Source: an uncultured Bacilli bacterium
GTDB lineage: Bacteria; Bacillota_I; Bacilli_A; RFN20; CAG-826
Direction: 5' to 3'
DNA length: 18,027 nucleotides
Assembly (NCBI GenBank): GCA_905236085.1
Contig: CAJOOD010000030.1
Span: 1 to 18,027 of the forward strand
Every line of letters starts with the position of its first letter. Within the stretch, counting starts at the first letter, position 1. The position numbers were made by a program, and so were the translations under genes. Below are positions 1-8,296 of the stretch, one piece after another. Below the pieces are notes generated by a model. The model did not search any database, was not told where the DNA came from, and saw nothing but the letters and a program-made list of their open reading frames with translations.

Positions 1-1727
1 CATTCGTCACCATCTTGTTTCAAGTTGGTAGCGTCTTCAAATTCAATTTCAGTTAAACCGTTAATTAAGCCAGAATAGACTACTTCTACTGGTTCTGGAT
101 CTACTGGTGCTTCATAGCCTGTTAGCCATGTATCGTAACCTGGAGTACCATCATTATCGTAAACTTTTAAGTAGAGTTCTAAGTCTTCGCCATCGGTTAA
201 GACTTCTAAATAATCTTTTTCTTCGTCATATTTGAGGTTATTATTTTCGCCAGAAGCGCCTGGAAGAATAACTTCTTCATCGGCGAAGAATGTTAATTTA
301 TCGCCGGCTTTGACATCGATGACGGCCTTAAATTGAGCGACCCATATGTCACCATCTTGTTTCATATCAGTGACATCTTCGAATGCGATTTCGGTTTCAC
401 CATTGATTAGACCTGTATAAACAATTTCTTCTGGTTCTGGATCTACTGGTGCTTCATAGCCTGTTAGCCATGTATCGTAACCTAGAACACCCTCATTATC
501 GTAAACTTTTAAGTAGAGTTCTAAGTCTTCACCATCGGTTAAGACTTCTAAATAATCTACTTCTTCATCAAATTTAAGGTTATTACCTTCACCAGAAGCG
601 CCTGGTTTAATTGCTTCTTCATCGGCGAAGAATGTCAATTCGTCTCCTTCTTCAACATCGATGATGGCTTTAAATTGAGCGACCCATTCGTCACCATCTT
701 GTTTCAAGTCGGTAGCGTCTTCGAATGTAATCGCAGTTTCACCATTAATTAAGCCAGTATAGACTACTTCTTCTGGTTCTGGTTCTTCATAACCTTCTAA
801 CCATGTATCATAACCGTCTTCGTAAACTTTTAAATAAAGTTCTAAGTCTTCGCCATCGGTTAAGACTTCTAAATAATCTTTTTCTTCATCAAATTTAAGG
901 TTATTGCCTATTCCAGAGGCACCAGGTTTAATGGCGATATCATTCGCGGTAAATGTTAAGTGGTCACCAGCATCAACAGTGATAATGGCTTTATATTGAG
1001 CAAGCCAATCATCTTCTTCATCTTTGGTGTCTTCGGTAATATCAACAAAACTAAATTCAGTTTCGCCGTTGATTAAGCCAGCATAATTGACTTCTGGTTC
1101 TACTGGTTCTTCATAGCCGAATAACCAAGTATCGTAGCCGTTTTCATAGACCTTAAGATAGAGATCTAATCCTTCACCTGTGGTTAAGACTTCTAAATAA
1201 TCTTTCTCACCATCAAATTTAAGGTTATTACCTTCACCAGAGGCGCCTGGATGAATGGCATCGTTATCTTTAGTAAATGTTAATTCATCGCCGGCTTCGA
1301 CATTAATCGTGGCTTTAAATTGCATTAACCAATTATCGCTTTCTTCTTTAGTATCAGTAACGTCGACAAAGGAAATTGGAGTGGTTCCATTAATTAAACC
1401 AGCATAAACAGCTTCTGGTATTTCTTGTTCTTCGTAGCCGAATAACCAAGTATCGTAGCCGTCTTCGTAAACTTTCAAGTATAATTCTAGATTTTCACCT
1501 GTGGTTAAGACTTCTAAATAATCTTTTTCATTGTCAAATTTAAGGTTATTGCCTTCACCAGAAGCGCCTGGATGAATAGCGACACCATTCGCGGTGAATG
1601 TTAATTTATCGCCGGCTTCAACATTAATAACAGCCTTATATTGCGCGACCCAATTATCGCTTTCTTCTTTAGTCTCAGTGACATCAACAAAGTTGAATTC
1701 AGTTAAACCGTTAATTAAGCCAGCATA
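1..1727 (-). repeat. Tandem array of 321-342 bp coding repeats, six units (last one partial)
   Basis: Units counted from the Tyr of the Y-x-GLING motif are 1407-1727 and 1086-1406 (321 bp each), 762-1085 (324 bp), 420-761 and 78-419 (342 bp each), and 1-77 (partial). All lengths are multiples of three, so the reading frame is kept. The 342-bp units carry a seven-residue insertion before GYDTWL plus a longer Pro/Glu spacer. The stretches near 85-215 and 427-557 are almost identical at DNA level, which points to recent duplication. Confidence 0.92.
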
Positions 1728-1976
1728 AACAACTGCTTCTTCTTCACTAGAGGAACTGCTTGACGGTTGTTCTTCACTAGAGGAACTGCTTGACGGTTGT
1801 CCTTCACTAGAGGAAGTTGTTGAACCGCTACCTTGTTCACTACTACTTGACGAGTTAGTGGTTTGAGATGACGATGTACCGGTTTCACTAGTACTTGTTC
1901 CTGCGCTATCGTTGTTACAGCCCGCTAAGAGGAGCGCTAACAAAACTACTGGCACAGCAAAAATAGATTTTTTCAT
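1..1976 (-). CDS. Surface lipoprotein with tandem ~110-residue repeats (C-terminus cut by window edge)
   Basis: The frame is open from an ATG at 1974-1976 to the left edge (about 658 codons), with no stop in the window, so the true C-terminus is missing. The N-terminus MKKSIFAVPVVLLALLLAGC is a lipoprotein signal peptide: Lys-Lys, a hydrophobic stretch, and an LAGC lipobox with Cys20 as the lipidation site. A Ser/Thr/Gln/Glu-rich linker follows (about residues 21-82), then at least six repeats of 107-114 residues. Each repeat contains GLING, then W-x-AQFKA, an AGDxLTF stretch, PGASGEGNNLKFD, DYLEVLT, LELYLKVY and GYDTWL, joined by Pro/Glu-rich spacers. A GAGGT ribosome binding site lies upstream of the ATG. 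The protein is predicted to be exported, membrane-anchored and acidic. I do not recognise the repeat as a named family. A beta-rich adhesion or carbohydrate-binding module is a guess from the conserved aromatic and Gly/Asn positions, not a demonstrated function. Confidence 0.9.
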   Translation of the reverse strand, partial: MKKSIFAVPVVLLALLLAGCNNDSAGTSTSETGTSSSQTTNSSSSSEQGSGSTTSSSEGQPSSSSSSEEQPSSSSSSEEEAVVYAGLINGLTEFNFVDVTETKEESDNWVAQYKAVINVEAGDKLTFTANGVAIHPGASGEGNNLKFDNEKDYLEVLTTGENLELYLKVYEDGYDTWLFGYEEQEIPEAVYAGLINGTTPISFVDVTDTKEESDNWLMQFKATINVEAGDELTFTKDNDAIHPGASGEGNNLKFDGEKDYLEVLTTGEGLDLYLKVYENGYDTWLFGYEEPVEPEVNYAGLINGETEFSFVDITEDTKDEEDDWLAQYKAIITVDAGDHLTFTANDIAIKPGASGIGNNLKFDEEKDYLEVLTDGEDLELYLKVYEDGYDTWLEGYEEPEPEEVVYTGLINGETAITFEDATDLKQDGDEWVAQFKAIIDVEEGDELTFFADEEAIKPGASGEGNNLKFDEEVDYLEVLTDGEDLELYLKVYDNEGVLGYDTWLTGYEAPVDPEPEEIVYTGLINGETEIAFEDVTDMKQDGDIWVAQFKAVIDVKAGDKLTFFADEEVILPGASGENNNLKYDEEKDYLEVLTDGEDLELYLKVYDNDGTPGYDTWLTGYEAPVDPEPVEVVYSGLINGLTEIEFEDATNLKQDGDE
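1741..1815 (-). repeat. 30-bp exact tandem repeat in the Ser-rich linker
   Basis: Bases 1741-1770 and 1771-1800 are identical 30-mers, and 1801-1815 starts a third, diverged copy. They encode a repeated decapeptide of the form QPSSSSSSEE just after the lipobox region, in frame with the lipoprotein. The copy number could change by slippage without shifting the frame, changing only the length of the flexible linker. Confidence 0.9.
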
Positions 1977-2036
1977 GTTTTTTACCTCGTTCGTATGAAA
2001 TAATTTTACCACCCCATAAGAATTATTCAAAAACAA

Positions 2037-2069
2037 ATTATATTATAAATAGAGAAAACAAGTATCTAA
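2037..2069 (-). promoter_or_regulatory. Candidate promoter for the repeat lipoprotein gene
   Basis: On the minus strand a perfect TATAAT (2042-2047) overlaps a second TATAAT (2037-2042). A weak -35-like TTAGAT lies at 2064-2069 with a 16-bp spacer. The predicted transcript would start about 60 nt before the lipoprotein ATG. The -10 match is good and the -35 match is poor, so this is a tentative call. Confidence 0.4.
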
Positions 2070-2100
2070 CTAATAATTTAATTATTGTTTTTAAGGATAG

Positions 2101-2272
2101 TCTTATATTTTAAGTGCTCTTGGTGAACTAGGCGCGAGCATTGATGTGCTTATTAATTTCTCATCTTGTTAATTTAAATAATTCACTTATTGATGCGAGT
2201 CATGTTAGGGTGTCCTTCTCGTGGCTTGCCTCGCTTCTCATTATAGGACTCATTGTTCTTTATTATATATAA
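2101..2272 (+). pseudogene. Possible plus-strand remnant of a membrane-protein gene
   Basis: In this otherwise AT-rich intergenic region the plus strand carries protein-like sequence in two adjacent frames. One frame (2101-2172, opening just after a TAG) reads SYILSALGELGASIDVLINF before a stop soon after. The next frame (ATG at 2144-2146, stop 2270-2272) encodes 42 residues ending in WLASLLIIGLIVLYYI, a convincing transmembrane-like segment. The switch near 2155 would be explained by a frameshift in a decayed polytopic membrane-protein gene of which only the 3' end remains. Alternatively it is a real 42-residue membrane peptide, or chance. There is no clear ribosome binding site at 2144. I cannot assign a family with confidence. 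Confidence 0.22.
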
Positions 2273-2299
2273 AAAGGTGTTCTTTAAAAGAAAACACCT
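2271..2299 (-). terminator. Rho-independent terminator after the GH3-family gene
   Basis: Read on the minus strand, AGGTGTT (2293-2299) pairs with AACACCT (2275-2281). The stem is extended by CTTT/AAAG across a small bulge and is followed by a run of T (2271-2275). It lies 24 nt past the GH3 stop codon and in the correct orientation. There is no T-run on the plus-strand side, so it should work on minus-strand transcription only. Confidence 0.82.
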
Positions 2300-2323
2300 G
2301 ATGATAAAGAGTAATAATTAACA

Positions 2324-4057
2324 TTATTTCTTTTTGCTATAGACATCCCAGTTAGGAACTTCTTGACCTTCTTCAACTAGACTTAAGAAGAACTTTTGTT
2401 TAATTGGGACATCTAGAACTCTAACCGGTTTAACTTGGTTTGTACTTGAACCTTTCATTAATTTATATTCTCTCCATAAGGCATGAGTTTCTTGCTGCTG
2501 GATAAGAACAAGGGGTTTACCTACATCATGTCTAACCTTAGATGCAAAATTATATTCTAGATTAACATCACAAAGGATATTTTCAAATAGCTCACTATAC
2601 CTTCCATCTTTATCGATATCTAGAGGTGTATCTGGTTCAATTAATATGACATACCTAGGTTTATTTGTTTCATTATCAACATATAAAGCAAAATCATTAA
2701 TATCGACATTTAAAGCTTTTCCTAATCTTCTAACCGTTTCATTTAAGTGCTCTTCGGTGGTTTTTTCTCCACAGGCATTAACTAATTGTCCCTTACGATA
2801 GGAAAAGGCGATAAGAGGACATTTATTTTGAAATCCTATAACTTTAATAACATCTTTAATTTTGTAACGATAAAAGCCACATTGATTGGTAATAATTACT
2901 TCATATTCCTTGCCTTCTTCAAGTTGATCAAGAGTTAAGGTATTATTATCCGCATCATCAGCGTCTGCGGGTAAAAATTCAAAGAAGCAAGAATCGGTAA
3001 GAGGAATATATCTTGGGTCATTCATGTTGAAACATGCGGCGAACATCCCCTCGCTAGCGGCGTAGACAAAATAATCGATTGCGACTTCTTCACCTGCATA
3101 TTTTTTAAATTTCTCAGTATAGCTAGAAAAACCACCTGTTCCAATCGCACATACCCAAGAAAATTTTGGCCATATCCGCGGGATTATTGGTGTATCAAAT
3201 CCTTGTTTAAAAATCTCTCTTAATTCATTAGCTCTTTTAGGATTTTTCTTAACATGTTTAAGCATGATCGGTCGAGCCTTTTCATCACAAACATCAGGGT
3301 TAAAATCACCATTTTCAATATCATCACAAATCATTTCCCAATTCTTTTTGATATAGTTAAGCATATCAACAAAGCTGGTCATAAAACTGCTAAGAAACCA
3401 GGCAAGGTCAGGCTCTTCTAAAGCAAATCTGGCCTTCATATAATTCATATTCATTCCTTCGATAGGAAAACAAACTTCATCAGGAGAAGTTAAAAATAAT
3501 TTAAAGAATATTCTAAACTTACTCGCAACCGCACCACTAACGGAGCCTCGTGGAGTGCCATCTTCTAATACAGTAGTTTCGGTTTCTAATAGACTAAGAC
3601 CTTTTTCTGATGGAACATGTTTATGATAGACCTTTTTATAATATTTATTAGCCATGGCCAAAGTTCTACCATAGGAATATTTTTCATATATTCGCATCGA
3701 TTTAGTGGTGATAGGAATTTTCTTTTGAACACCAACTGAACCAGATGTTTCGGCATATTGGATGACTTTATAAGCAGTTATTAAATTAGTCTCTTTATTT
3801 TTTATCATCCTTTCAATATATGGTTGATAGGTATCATAATCGGATAAGGGGACTTTTTCTTTATATTCTTCAAAGGATTTGATATTAGCGAAGTCATATT
3901 TCTTACCATATTCGGTATCTTTATTTTTATTTAATAATTTAAGCAATAATTTTTCGTTAGCTTTTCGAGGATCTTTATTTCTTTTTTCAATATCTCTTAG
4001 GATTATTTTGCCAATTTCATTCATTATAGTGTTGATTACGGCGATTAATGGTTTCAT
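2324..4057 (-). CDS. GH3-family acyl-acid amido synthetase homologue (auxin-responsive GH3/JAR1-like fold)
   Basis: This 577-residue protein matches the GH3 family (ANL superfamily of adenylate-forming enzymes) along its length. An N-terminal KxxxTxYGKKYDF-type stretch precedes the first ATP motif, TSGSVGVQKKIP (about residues 104-115). The second motif, YAASEG (about 332-337), follows IGTGGFSSYTEKFKKYAGE. The third region, FYRYKIKDV (about 395-403), corresponds to the family's YRxGDV; here Lys replaces the usual Gly. Family members adenylate a carboxylic acid and transfer it to an amino acid; the substrate here is unknown. The start is placed at the ATG at 4055-4057 because GAGGAG (4065-4070) sits seven bases upstream; a TTG five codons earlier overlaps that site and is unlikely. 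The gene is monocistronic, with its own terminator and candidate promoter. No signal peptide is visible, so it is probably cytoplasmic. Family call is firm; biochemical role is inferred. Confidence 0.88.
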   Translation of the reverse strand: MKPLIAVINTIMNEIGKIILRDIEKRNKDPRKANEKLLLKLLNKNKDTEYGKKYDFANIKSFEEYKEKVPLSDYDTYQPYIERMIKNKETNLITAYKVIQYAETSGSVGVQKKIPITTKSMRIYEKYSYGRTLAMANKYYKKVYHKHVPSEKGLSLLETETTVLEDGTPRGSVSGAVASKFRIFFKLFLTSPDEVCFPIEGMNMNYMKARFALEEPDLAWFLSSFMTSFVDMLNYIKKNWEMICDDIENGDFNPDVCDEKARPIMLKHVKKNPKRANELREIFKQGFDTPIIPRIWPKFSWVCAIGTGGFSSYTEKFKKYAGEEVAIDYFVYAASEGMFAACFNMNDPRYIPLTDSCFFEFLPADADDADNNTLTLDQLEEGKEYEVIITNQCGFYRYKIKDVIKVIGFQNKCPLIAFSYRKGQLVNACGEKTTEEHLNETVRRLGKALNVDINDFALYVDNETNKPRYVILIEPDTPLDIDKDGRYSELFENILCDVNLEYNFASKVRHDVGKPLVLIQQQETHALWREYKLMKGSSTNQVKPVRVLDVPIKQKFFLSLVEEGQEVPNWDVYSKKK

Positions 4058-4064
4058 CCTCTGA

Positions 4065-4070
4065 CTCCTC
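4065..4070 (-). promoter_or_regulatory. Ribosome binding site that fixes the GH3 start
   Basis: GAGGAG on the minus strand lies seven bases before the ATG at 4055-4057. The longer frame beginning with TTG at 4070-4072 would put this site inside the coding sequence and leave the TTG without a Shine-Dalgarno. Confidence 0.75.
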
Positions 4071-4091
4071 AAATTCTTAACACTTGTTTAT

Positions 4092-4120
4092 AATATAAAA
4101 AATAATTAATTTAACCACAA
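4092..4120 (-). promoter_or_regulatory. Candidate promoter for the GH3-family gene
   Basis: On the minus strand TTGTGG (4115-4120) is separated by 17 bp from TATATT (4092-4097), a 5/6 match to TATAAT. Transcription would begin about 30 nt before the GH3 ATG. The gene follows a strong rpoC terminator, so it needs its own promoter, which supports the call. The DNA is very AT-rich, so chance matches are common. Confidence 0.4.
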
Positions 4121-4179
4121 TATATTTAAGCATATATCACTTGATAATGATTCTTTACGATATATTTAAGTATCCATCA
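4120..4179. repeat. Pair of 20-bp direct repeats 40 bp apart, upstream of the GH3 gene
   Basis: ATATATTTAAG occurs at 4120-4130 and again at 4160-4170, exactly 40 bp apart. The match extends to 17 of 20 bases (4120-4139 versus 4160-4179), both ending ATCA. The first copy touches the candidate -35 element, so a paired operator for a regulator of the GH3 gene is possible. In DNA this AT-rich some similarity is expected by chance. Confidence 0.4.
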
Positions 4180-4205
4180 ATATAGATATCCTACTAACTA
4201 TATTG
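4178..4205. repeat. 8-bp perfect inverted repeat upstream of the GH3 gene
   Basis: CAATATAG (4178-4185) and CTATATTG (4198-4205) are perfect inverted copies separated by 12 bp. They lie between the rpoC terminator and the candidate GH3 promoter. There is no adjoining T-run, so it is not a terminator. It could be a dyad operator site. Confidence 0.4.
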
Positions 4206-4270
4206 CTTAGAAATCATAGGAACATAATTTTCAAAAAAATAACTTTTACCCTCCACCTTAAATTTAGGAG

Positions 4271-4306
4271 AAAAAAATAAAAGGAGCCCCAGTTGATTAG
4301 GGCTCC
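4271..4306 (-). terminator. Strong rho-independent terminator of the rplK-rpoC operon
   Basis: On the minus strand GGAGCCC (4300-4306) pairs with GGGCTCC (4283-4289) around a loop of about 10 nt. A T-rich tract follows (4271-4282, interrupted by one A). It lies about 20 nt after the rpoC stop. It closes the long ribosomal/RNA polymerase transcription unit and isolates the GH3 gene. Confidence 0.92.
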
Positions 4307-4325
4307 GATTAATCATATTAGTTAA

Positions 4326-7300
4326 TTATTCTGGGTCGCTAGTTTCTACGACTGGCGCCGCAACTGCGGCTTTTTCAGATTTAGCTAATTTTTCTTCAAT
4401 ATCCGCGATGGCTCTATCGTGGGCTTCAATATAGGAGTCTTTGACTTTAGCCATAGTATCTTGGACAGAGAAATCTTCTAAGGCAGATTTTTCTTCTTTG
4501 TCGCTTAATAATCCACGACCAGAAGGAATAAGCTTACCAGCGATAACATTCTCTTTTAGACCATGTAATTTATCAACCTTACCTTTAATCGCGGAATCGG
4601 TTAATACTTTAGTGGTTTCTTGGAATGATGCCGCGGATAAGAAGGAATCTGTACCTAAGGCAATCTTTCTAATACCGAAGATTAATGGAGTGAAGATAGC
4701 AGGACGTTTACCCTCTTTTAATGCCTTTGCGTTAGCTTGGGTGAAGGTAGAAATATCAACAGTTGTGCCGCTTAATAATTCTGTATCACCAGCGTTAACG
4801 ACATAGACTTTAGAGAGCATTTGTCTAACGATGACTTCGATATGTTTATCGGAAATCTTAATTTCTTGCATACGGTAGACTTTTTGGACTTCCTTGATGA
4901 TATATCTTTCCACTTTCGCGCGGTCAGAGACTTCAAGTAATCTCTTAGGTGAGATAGCACCTTCGGTTAATTTATCACCATTTCTGACCACAGAACCTTT
5001 CTTGACTCTTAATCTAGCGCCGAAATTGGTTACGTATGGCTTGCTTTCTAATTTATTAGTGACAGTGATGATATAGCAACCATTCTTTTCATCAATCTTG
5101 GTGACTTCACCAGGAATTTCAGAAATTAAGGCTTCACCTTTTGGTTTACGAGCTTCAAATAATTCTTGGACTCTTGGTAAACCTTGAGTAATATCACTAC
5201 CCGCAACACCACCGGTATGGAAGGTTCTCATCGTTAATTGAGTACCAGGTTCACCAATGGATTGAGCGGCCATAACACCAATAGCTTCACCTACTTCAAC
5301 TGGACGACCAGTAGCGAGGTTACGGCCATAGCAATGGACACAAACACCACCTTTGGTTTCACAACCAAATAGTGATCTAATAGTGACTGCAGTAATACCG
5401 GCATCAACAATTCTATCGGCATCATTTTCTTCAATCATCGTATTGCCTGGAACTAATATTTCACCAGTCTTTGGATCAACGATATCTTCTAAAGAATAAC
5501 GACCGATTAATCTTTCTCTTAATGGAACGATAACGGATTTTTGTGATGTATCAACGATTTCTTTAACTTCGAAACCGTGATCGGTATGACAGTCTTCTTC
5601 TCTAACGATGACATCGTGAGAGACGTCGACTAATCTTCTAGTTAAATAACCAGAGTCAGCAGTCTTAAGAGCGGTATCAGCGCCACCTTTACGGGCACCG
5701 TGAGTGGCAATAAAGAATTCGGCGACAGACATACCATCTCTAAAGCAGGATTTAACAGGAATTTCAATGGTACCACCAGAAGCGTTACCCATAAGTCCTC
5801 TCATACCTGCTAATTGGACGAAGTTAGAGATATTACCACGAGCACCAGAATCAGACATCATGAATAATGGGTTCTTGTCATCTTCTTGGAATTGTTTGGT
5901 CAATTTGCTCTTGACGTTATTTAATACTTCAGTCCAAGTATCAACGATATGTTTATGTCTTTCGACATCGGTTAATAAGCCATCAGAATACATATCTTCG
6001 ATTTGTCTTACTCTTTCATCACCTTTAGCAATAATTGCGTCTTTACCTTCGACTTCGTGAATATCATCAAAGGAAATGGTAAAGCCAGCGACAGTAGAAT
6101 AAGCAAAGCCTTGATCTTTTAATTTGTCTAAGACAGCGGATGTCTTAGTGGTGCCATAACGATGGAAGATTTCATCAATAATCTTGCCTAAATCTTTCTT
6201 CTTGAATGGCTTTAAGACAGCGCGTTTAGCGATTTCTTCTTTGATATTTGTGCCTTTAGCAACAAAGAAGGATTTAATGTAATCTTGTGAGCCTTTTAAG
6301 TTAGCTTCATTGATAACATTTAAATATGGGAAATCAGATGGGAAGATAAGGTTGAAGATAACCTTACCAACTGAGGTAATCATTAAGGAATTATTCATCT
6401 CATCGGTGAAGTCATCCTTAATTAAGGCACTACCCAATATAGCAATACGGTTATGTAAGTGGATTTGTTTAGTTTGATAGGCTAATAATAAATCGTTAAC
6501 AGATCTAAAGATTTTGCCTTCACTTGCGGCGTAGATTTCATATCTTTCCGCTTCTTCTTCATCACCATATTTTCTAATAGTTTTAGCCTTGGCTAAGAAG
6601 TCTTCCTTAGTTTCTTCTAAGGTTAGATAATAATTACCTAAAACCATGTCTTGAGATGGGGTAACGATTGGTTTACCATCTTTTGGACCAAGAATATTAT
6701 TAGAGGCCAACATTAAATGTAGAGCTTCTTCTTGAGCGGCTTTAGATAATGGGACGTGAACCGCCATTTGGTCACCGTCGAAGTCAGCGTTAAATCCGGT
6801 ACAGACTAATGGGTGTAATCTAATCGCTCTACCATCAACTAAGATTGGTTGGAAGGCTTGGATACCCAAACGGTGTAATGTAGGAGCACGGTTTAATAAT
6901 ACTGGGTGGTCGGAAATGATTTCTTCCACGATATCAAAGACCACATCATCATATCTATCGATGATTCTATCGGCTTGTTTATGCGCGGTAGCAAGACCTC
7001 TAGATAATAATTCGTGAGCGATAAATGGTCTTAATAATTGGATAGCCATTTCTCTTGGTAATCCGCATTGATACATCTTTAAGGATGGACCAACAGCGAT
7101 AACACTACGACCGGAATAGTCGACACGTTTACCTAATAAGTTTTGTCTGAAACGACCTTGTTTACCTTTTAAGGTAGAGGATAAGGATTTTAAGGCTCTT
7201 TGTCCATTACCGGTAACAGGTTTATTTCTACGACCATTATCGATTAAAGCGTCAACGGCTTCTTGGAGCATACGCTTTTCGTTATTGACCATTACTTGAG

Positions 7301-8285
7301 GAGATTTGGTTTCAATATATTTCTTTAAACGATTATTTCTAGAAATAACTCTACGATATAAATCATTTAAATCAGAGGAAGCAAATCTACCACCATCTAA
7401 TTGAAGCATTGGACGTAAATCTGGTGGAATAACTGGGATGACATCTAAGACCATCCATTCAGGTTTATTGTTAGATTTACGGAAATCTTCAATGACTTTT
7501 AATCTCTTAATATATTTGTCTCTATTGGAGATAGAAGCTTTTTCTAATAATTTCTTTAGATTTTCAGCTTCTTCATCTAAATCGATATTATGGAGAAGTT
7601 TCTTAATAGCTTCCGCGCCTTCTGAGAAGGAGGCTAAGGTATATTTAGAGATAAGTTTTGCGGTGCTTTCGAATTGGAATGGTTCATTAGGATTATCTAA
7701 TTTGTTTAAGTAATCGTTGACGAGTTTGAAATCATAATCGGTTTCATCCTTGCCTTTTAAGCCCCATTCATCGTTAGCTAAGATTTCTAATAAGACTTGT
7801 TTAAAGATATCTCTACCATTCTTTTCATCGATGACTTGTCTAAGATATAAAGTGGATGATCTACCTTTATCTAAGCAGATATGCGCGGCGAAATAGACTA
7901 CTTCTTCTAAATATTTAGGAGAGACATCTAAAATTAAACCGATACGTGAGGATGGGGAGCCTTTTAAGTACCAGATATGAGTACATGGAGAAGCGAGTTC
8001 AATATGACCCATTCTTTCTCTACGTACTTCTTTAGTGGTGACTTCTACTCCACATTTTTCACATACCATGCCAGCGTATCTAATCTTTTTATATTTGCCG
8101 CAGTGGCATTCATAGTCCTTGCTAGGACCAAAAATCTTTTCGCAGTATAAGCCTTGCATTTCTGGCTTTTGGCTACGATAGTTAATGGTTTCTGGTTTTA
8201 ATACTTCACCATGAGACCAAGAACGGATGGCTTCAGGAGAGGCTAATCCAATTTGAATAGCCGCTAATTTTGTAACATCAAACAT
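4326..8285 (-). CDS. rpoC: DNA-directed RNA polymerase subunit beta'
   Basis: The 1319-residue beta' subunit provides the catalytic Mg centre and the clamp of RNA polymerase. The N-terminal zinc site has Cys60, Cys62, Cys75 and Cys78. The catalytic NADFDGDQMAVH motif is intact with Asp501, Asp503 and Asp505. The second zinc site uses Cys899, Cys975, Cys982 and Cys985. The trigger-loop region SIGEPGTQLTMRTFHTGG is complete. The C-terminus ends in an Ala/Glu/Lys-rich tail. Length is close to that of other Firmicutes, without the large insertion seen in E. coli. An AAGGAGGA ribosome binding site (8297-8304) overlaps the rpoB stop codon, and the two genes are 17 bp apart, so translation is probably coupled. 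It is the last gene of the operon; rpsL, normally nearby, is absent. Confidence 0.99.
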   Translation of the reverse strand: MFDVTKLAAIQIGLASPEAIRSWSHGEVLKPETINYRSQKPEMQGLYCEKIFGPSKDYECHCGKYKKIRYAGMVCEKCGVEVTTKEVRRERMGHIELASPCTHIWYLKGSPSSRIGLILDVSPKYLEEVVYFAAHICLDKGRSSTLYLRQVIDEKNGRDIFKQVLLEILANDEWGLKGKDETDYDFKLVNDYLNKLDNPNEPFQFESTAKLISKYTLASFSEGAEAIKKLLHNIDLDEEAENLKKLLEKASISNRDKYIKRLKVIEDFRKSNNKPEWMVLDVIPVIPPDLRPMLQLDGGRFASSDLNDLYRRVISRNNRLKKYIETKSPQVMVNNEKRMLQEAVDALIDNGRRNKPVTGNGQRALKSLSSTLKGKQGRFRQNLLGKRVDYSGRSVIAVGPSLKMYQCGLPREMAIQLLRPFIAHELLSRGLATAHKQADRIIDRYDDVVFDIVEEIISDHPVLLNRAPTLHRLGIQAFQPILVDGRAIRLHPLVCTGFNADFDGDQMAVHVPLSKAAQEEALHLMLASNNILGPKDGKPIVTPSQDMVLGNYYLTLEETKEDFLAKAKTIRKYGDEEEAERYEIYAASEGKIFRSVNDLLLAYQTKQIHLHNRIAILGSALIKDDFTDEMNNSLMITSVGKVIFNLIFPSDFPYLNVINEANLKGSQDYIKSFFVAKGTNIKEEIAKRAVLKPFKKKDLGKIIDEIFHRYGTTKTSAVLDKLKDQGFAYSTVAGFTISFDDIHEVEGKDAIIAKGDERVRQIEDMYSDGLLTDVERHKHIVDTWTEVLNNVKSKLTKQFQEDDKNPLFMMSDSGARGNISNFVQLAGMRGLMGNASGGTIEIPVKSCFRDGMSVAEFFIATHGARKGGADTALKTADSGYLTRRLVDVSHDVIVREEDCHTDHGFEVKEIVDTSQKSVIVPLRERLIGRYSLEDIVDPKTGEILVPGNTMIEENDADRIVDAGITAVTIRSLFGCETKGGVCVHCYGRNLATGRPVEVGEAIGVMAAQSIGEPGTQLTMRTFHTGGVAGSDITQGLPRVQELFEARKPKGEALISEIPGEVTKIDEKNGCYIITVTNKLESKPYVTNFGARLRVKKGSVVRNGDKLTEGAISPKRLLEVSDRAKVERYIIKEVQKVYRMQEIKISDKHIEVIVRQMLSKVYVVNAGDTELLSGTTVDISTFTQANAKALKEGKRPAIFTPLIFGIRKIALGTDSFLSAASFQETTKVLTDSAIKGKVDKLHGLKENVIAGKLIPSGRGLLSDKEEKSALEDFSVQDTMAKVKDSYIEAHDRAIADIEEKLAKSEKAAVAAPVVETSDPE

Positions 8286-8296
8286 AATGTGCTTTA

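Noticed and set aside
1..1727. The regular repeats as a CRISPR array
   Set aside because: Units are 321-342 bp, encode protein in frame throughout and have no short repeat/unique spacer pattern.
4058..4072. A five-codon N-terminal extension of the GH3 protein starting at TTG
   Set aside because: The extension contains the GAGGAG ribosome binding site that serves the ATG at 4055-4057, and the TTG itself has no Shine-Dalgarno.
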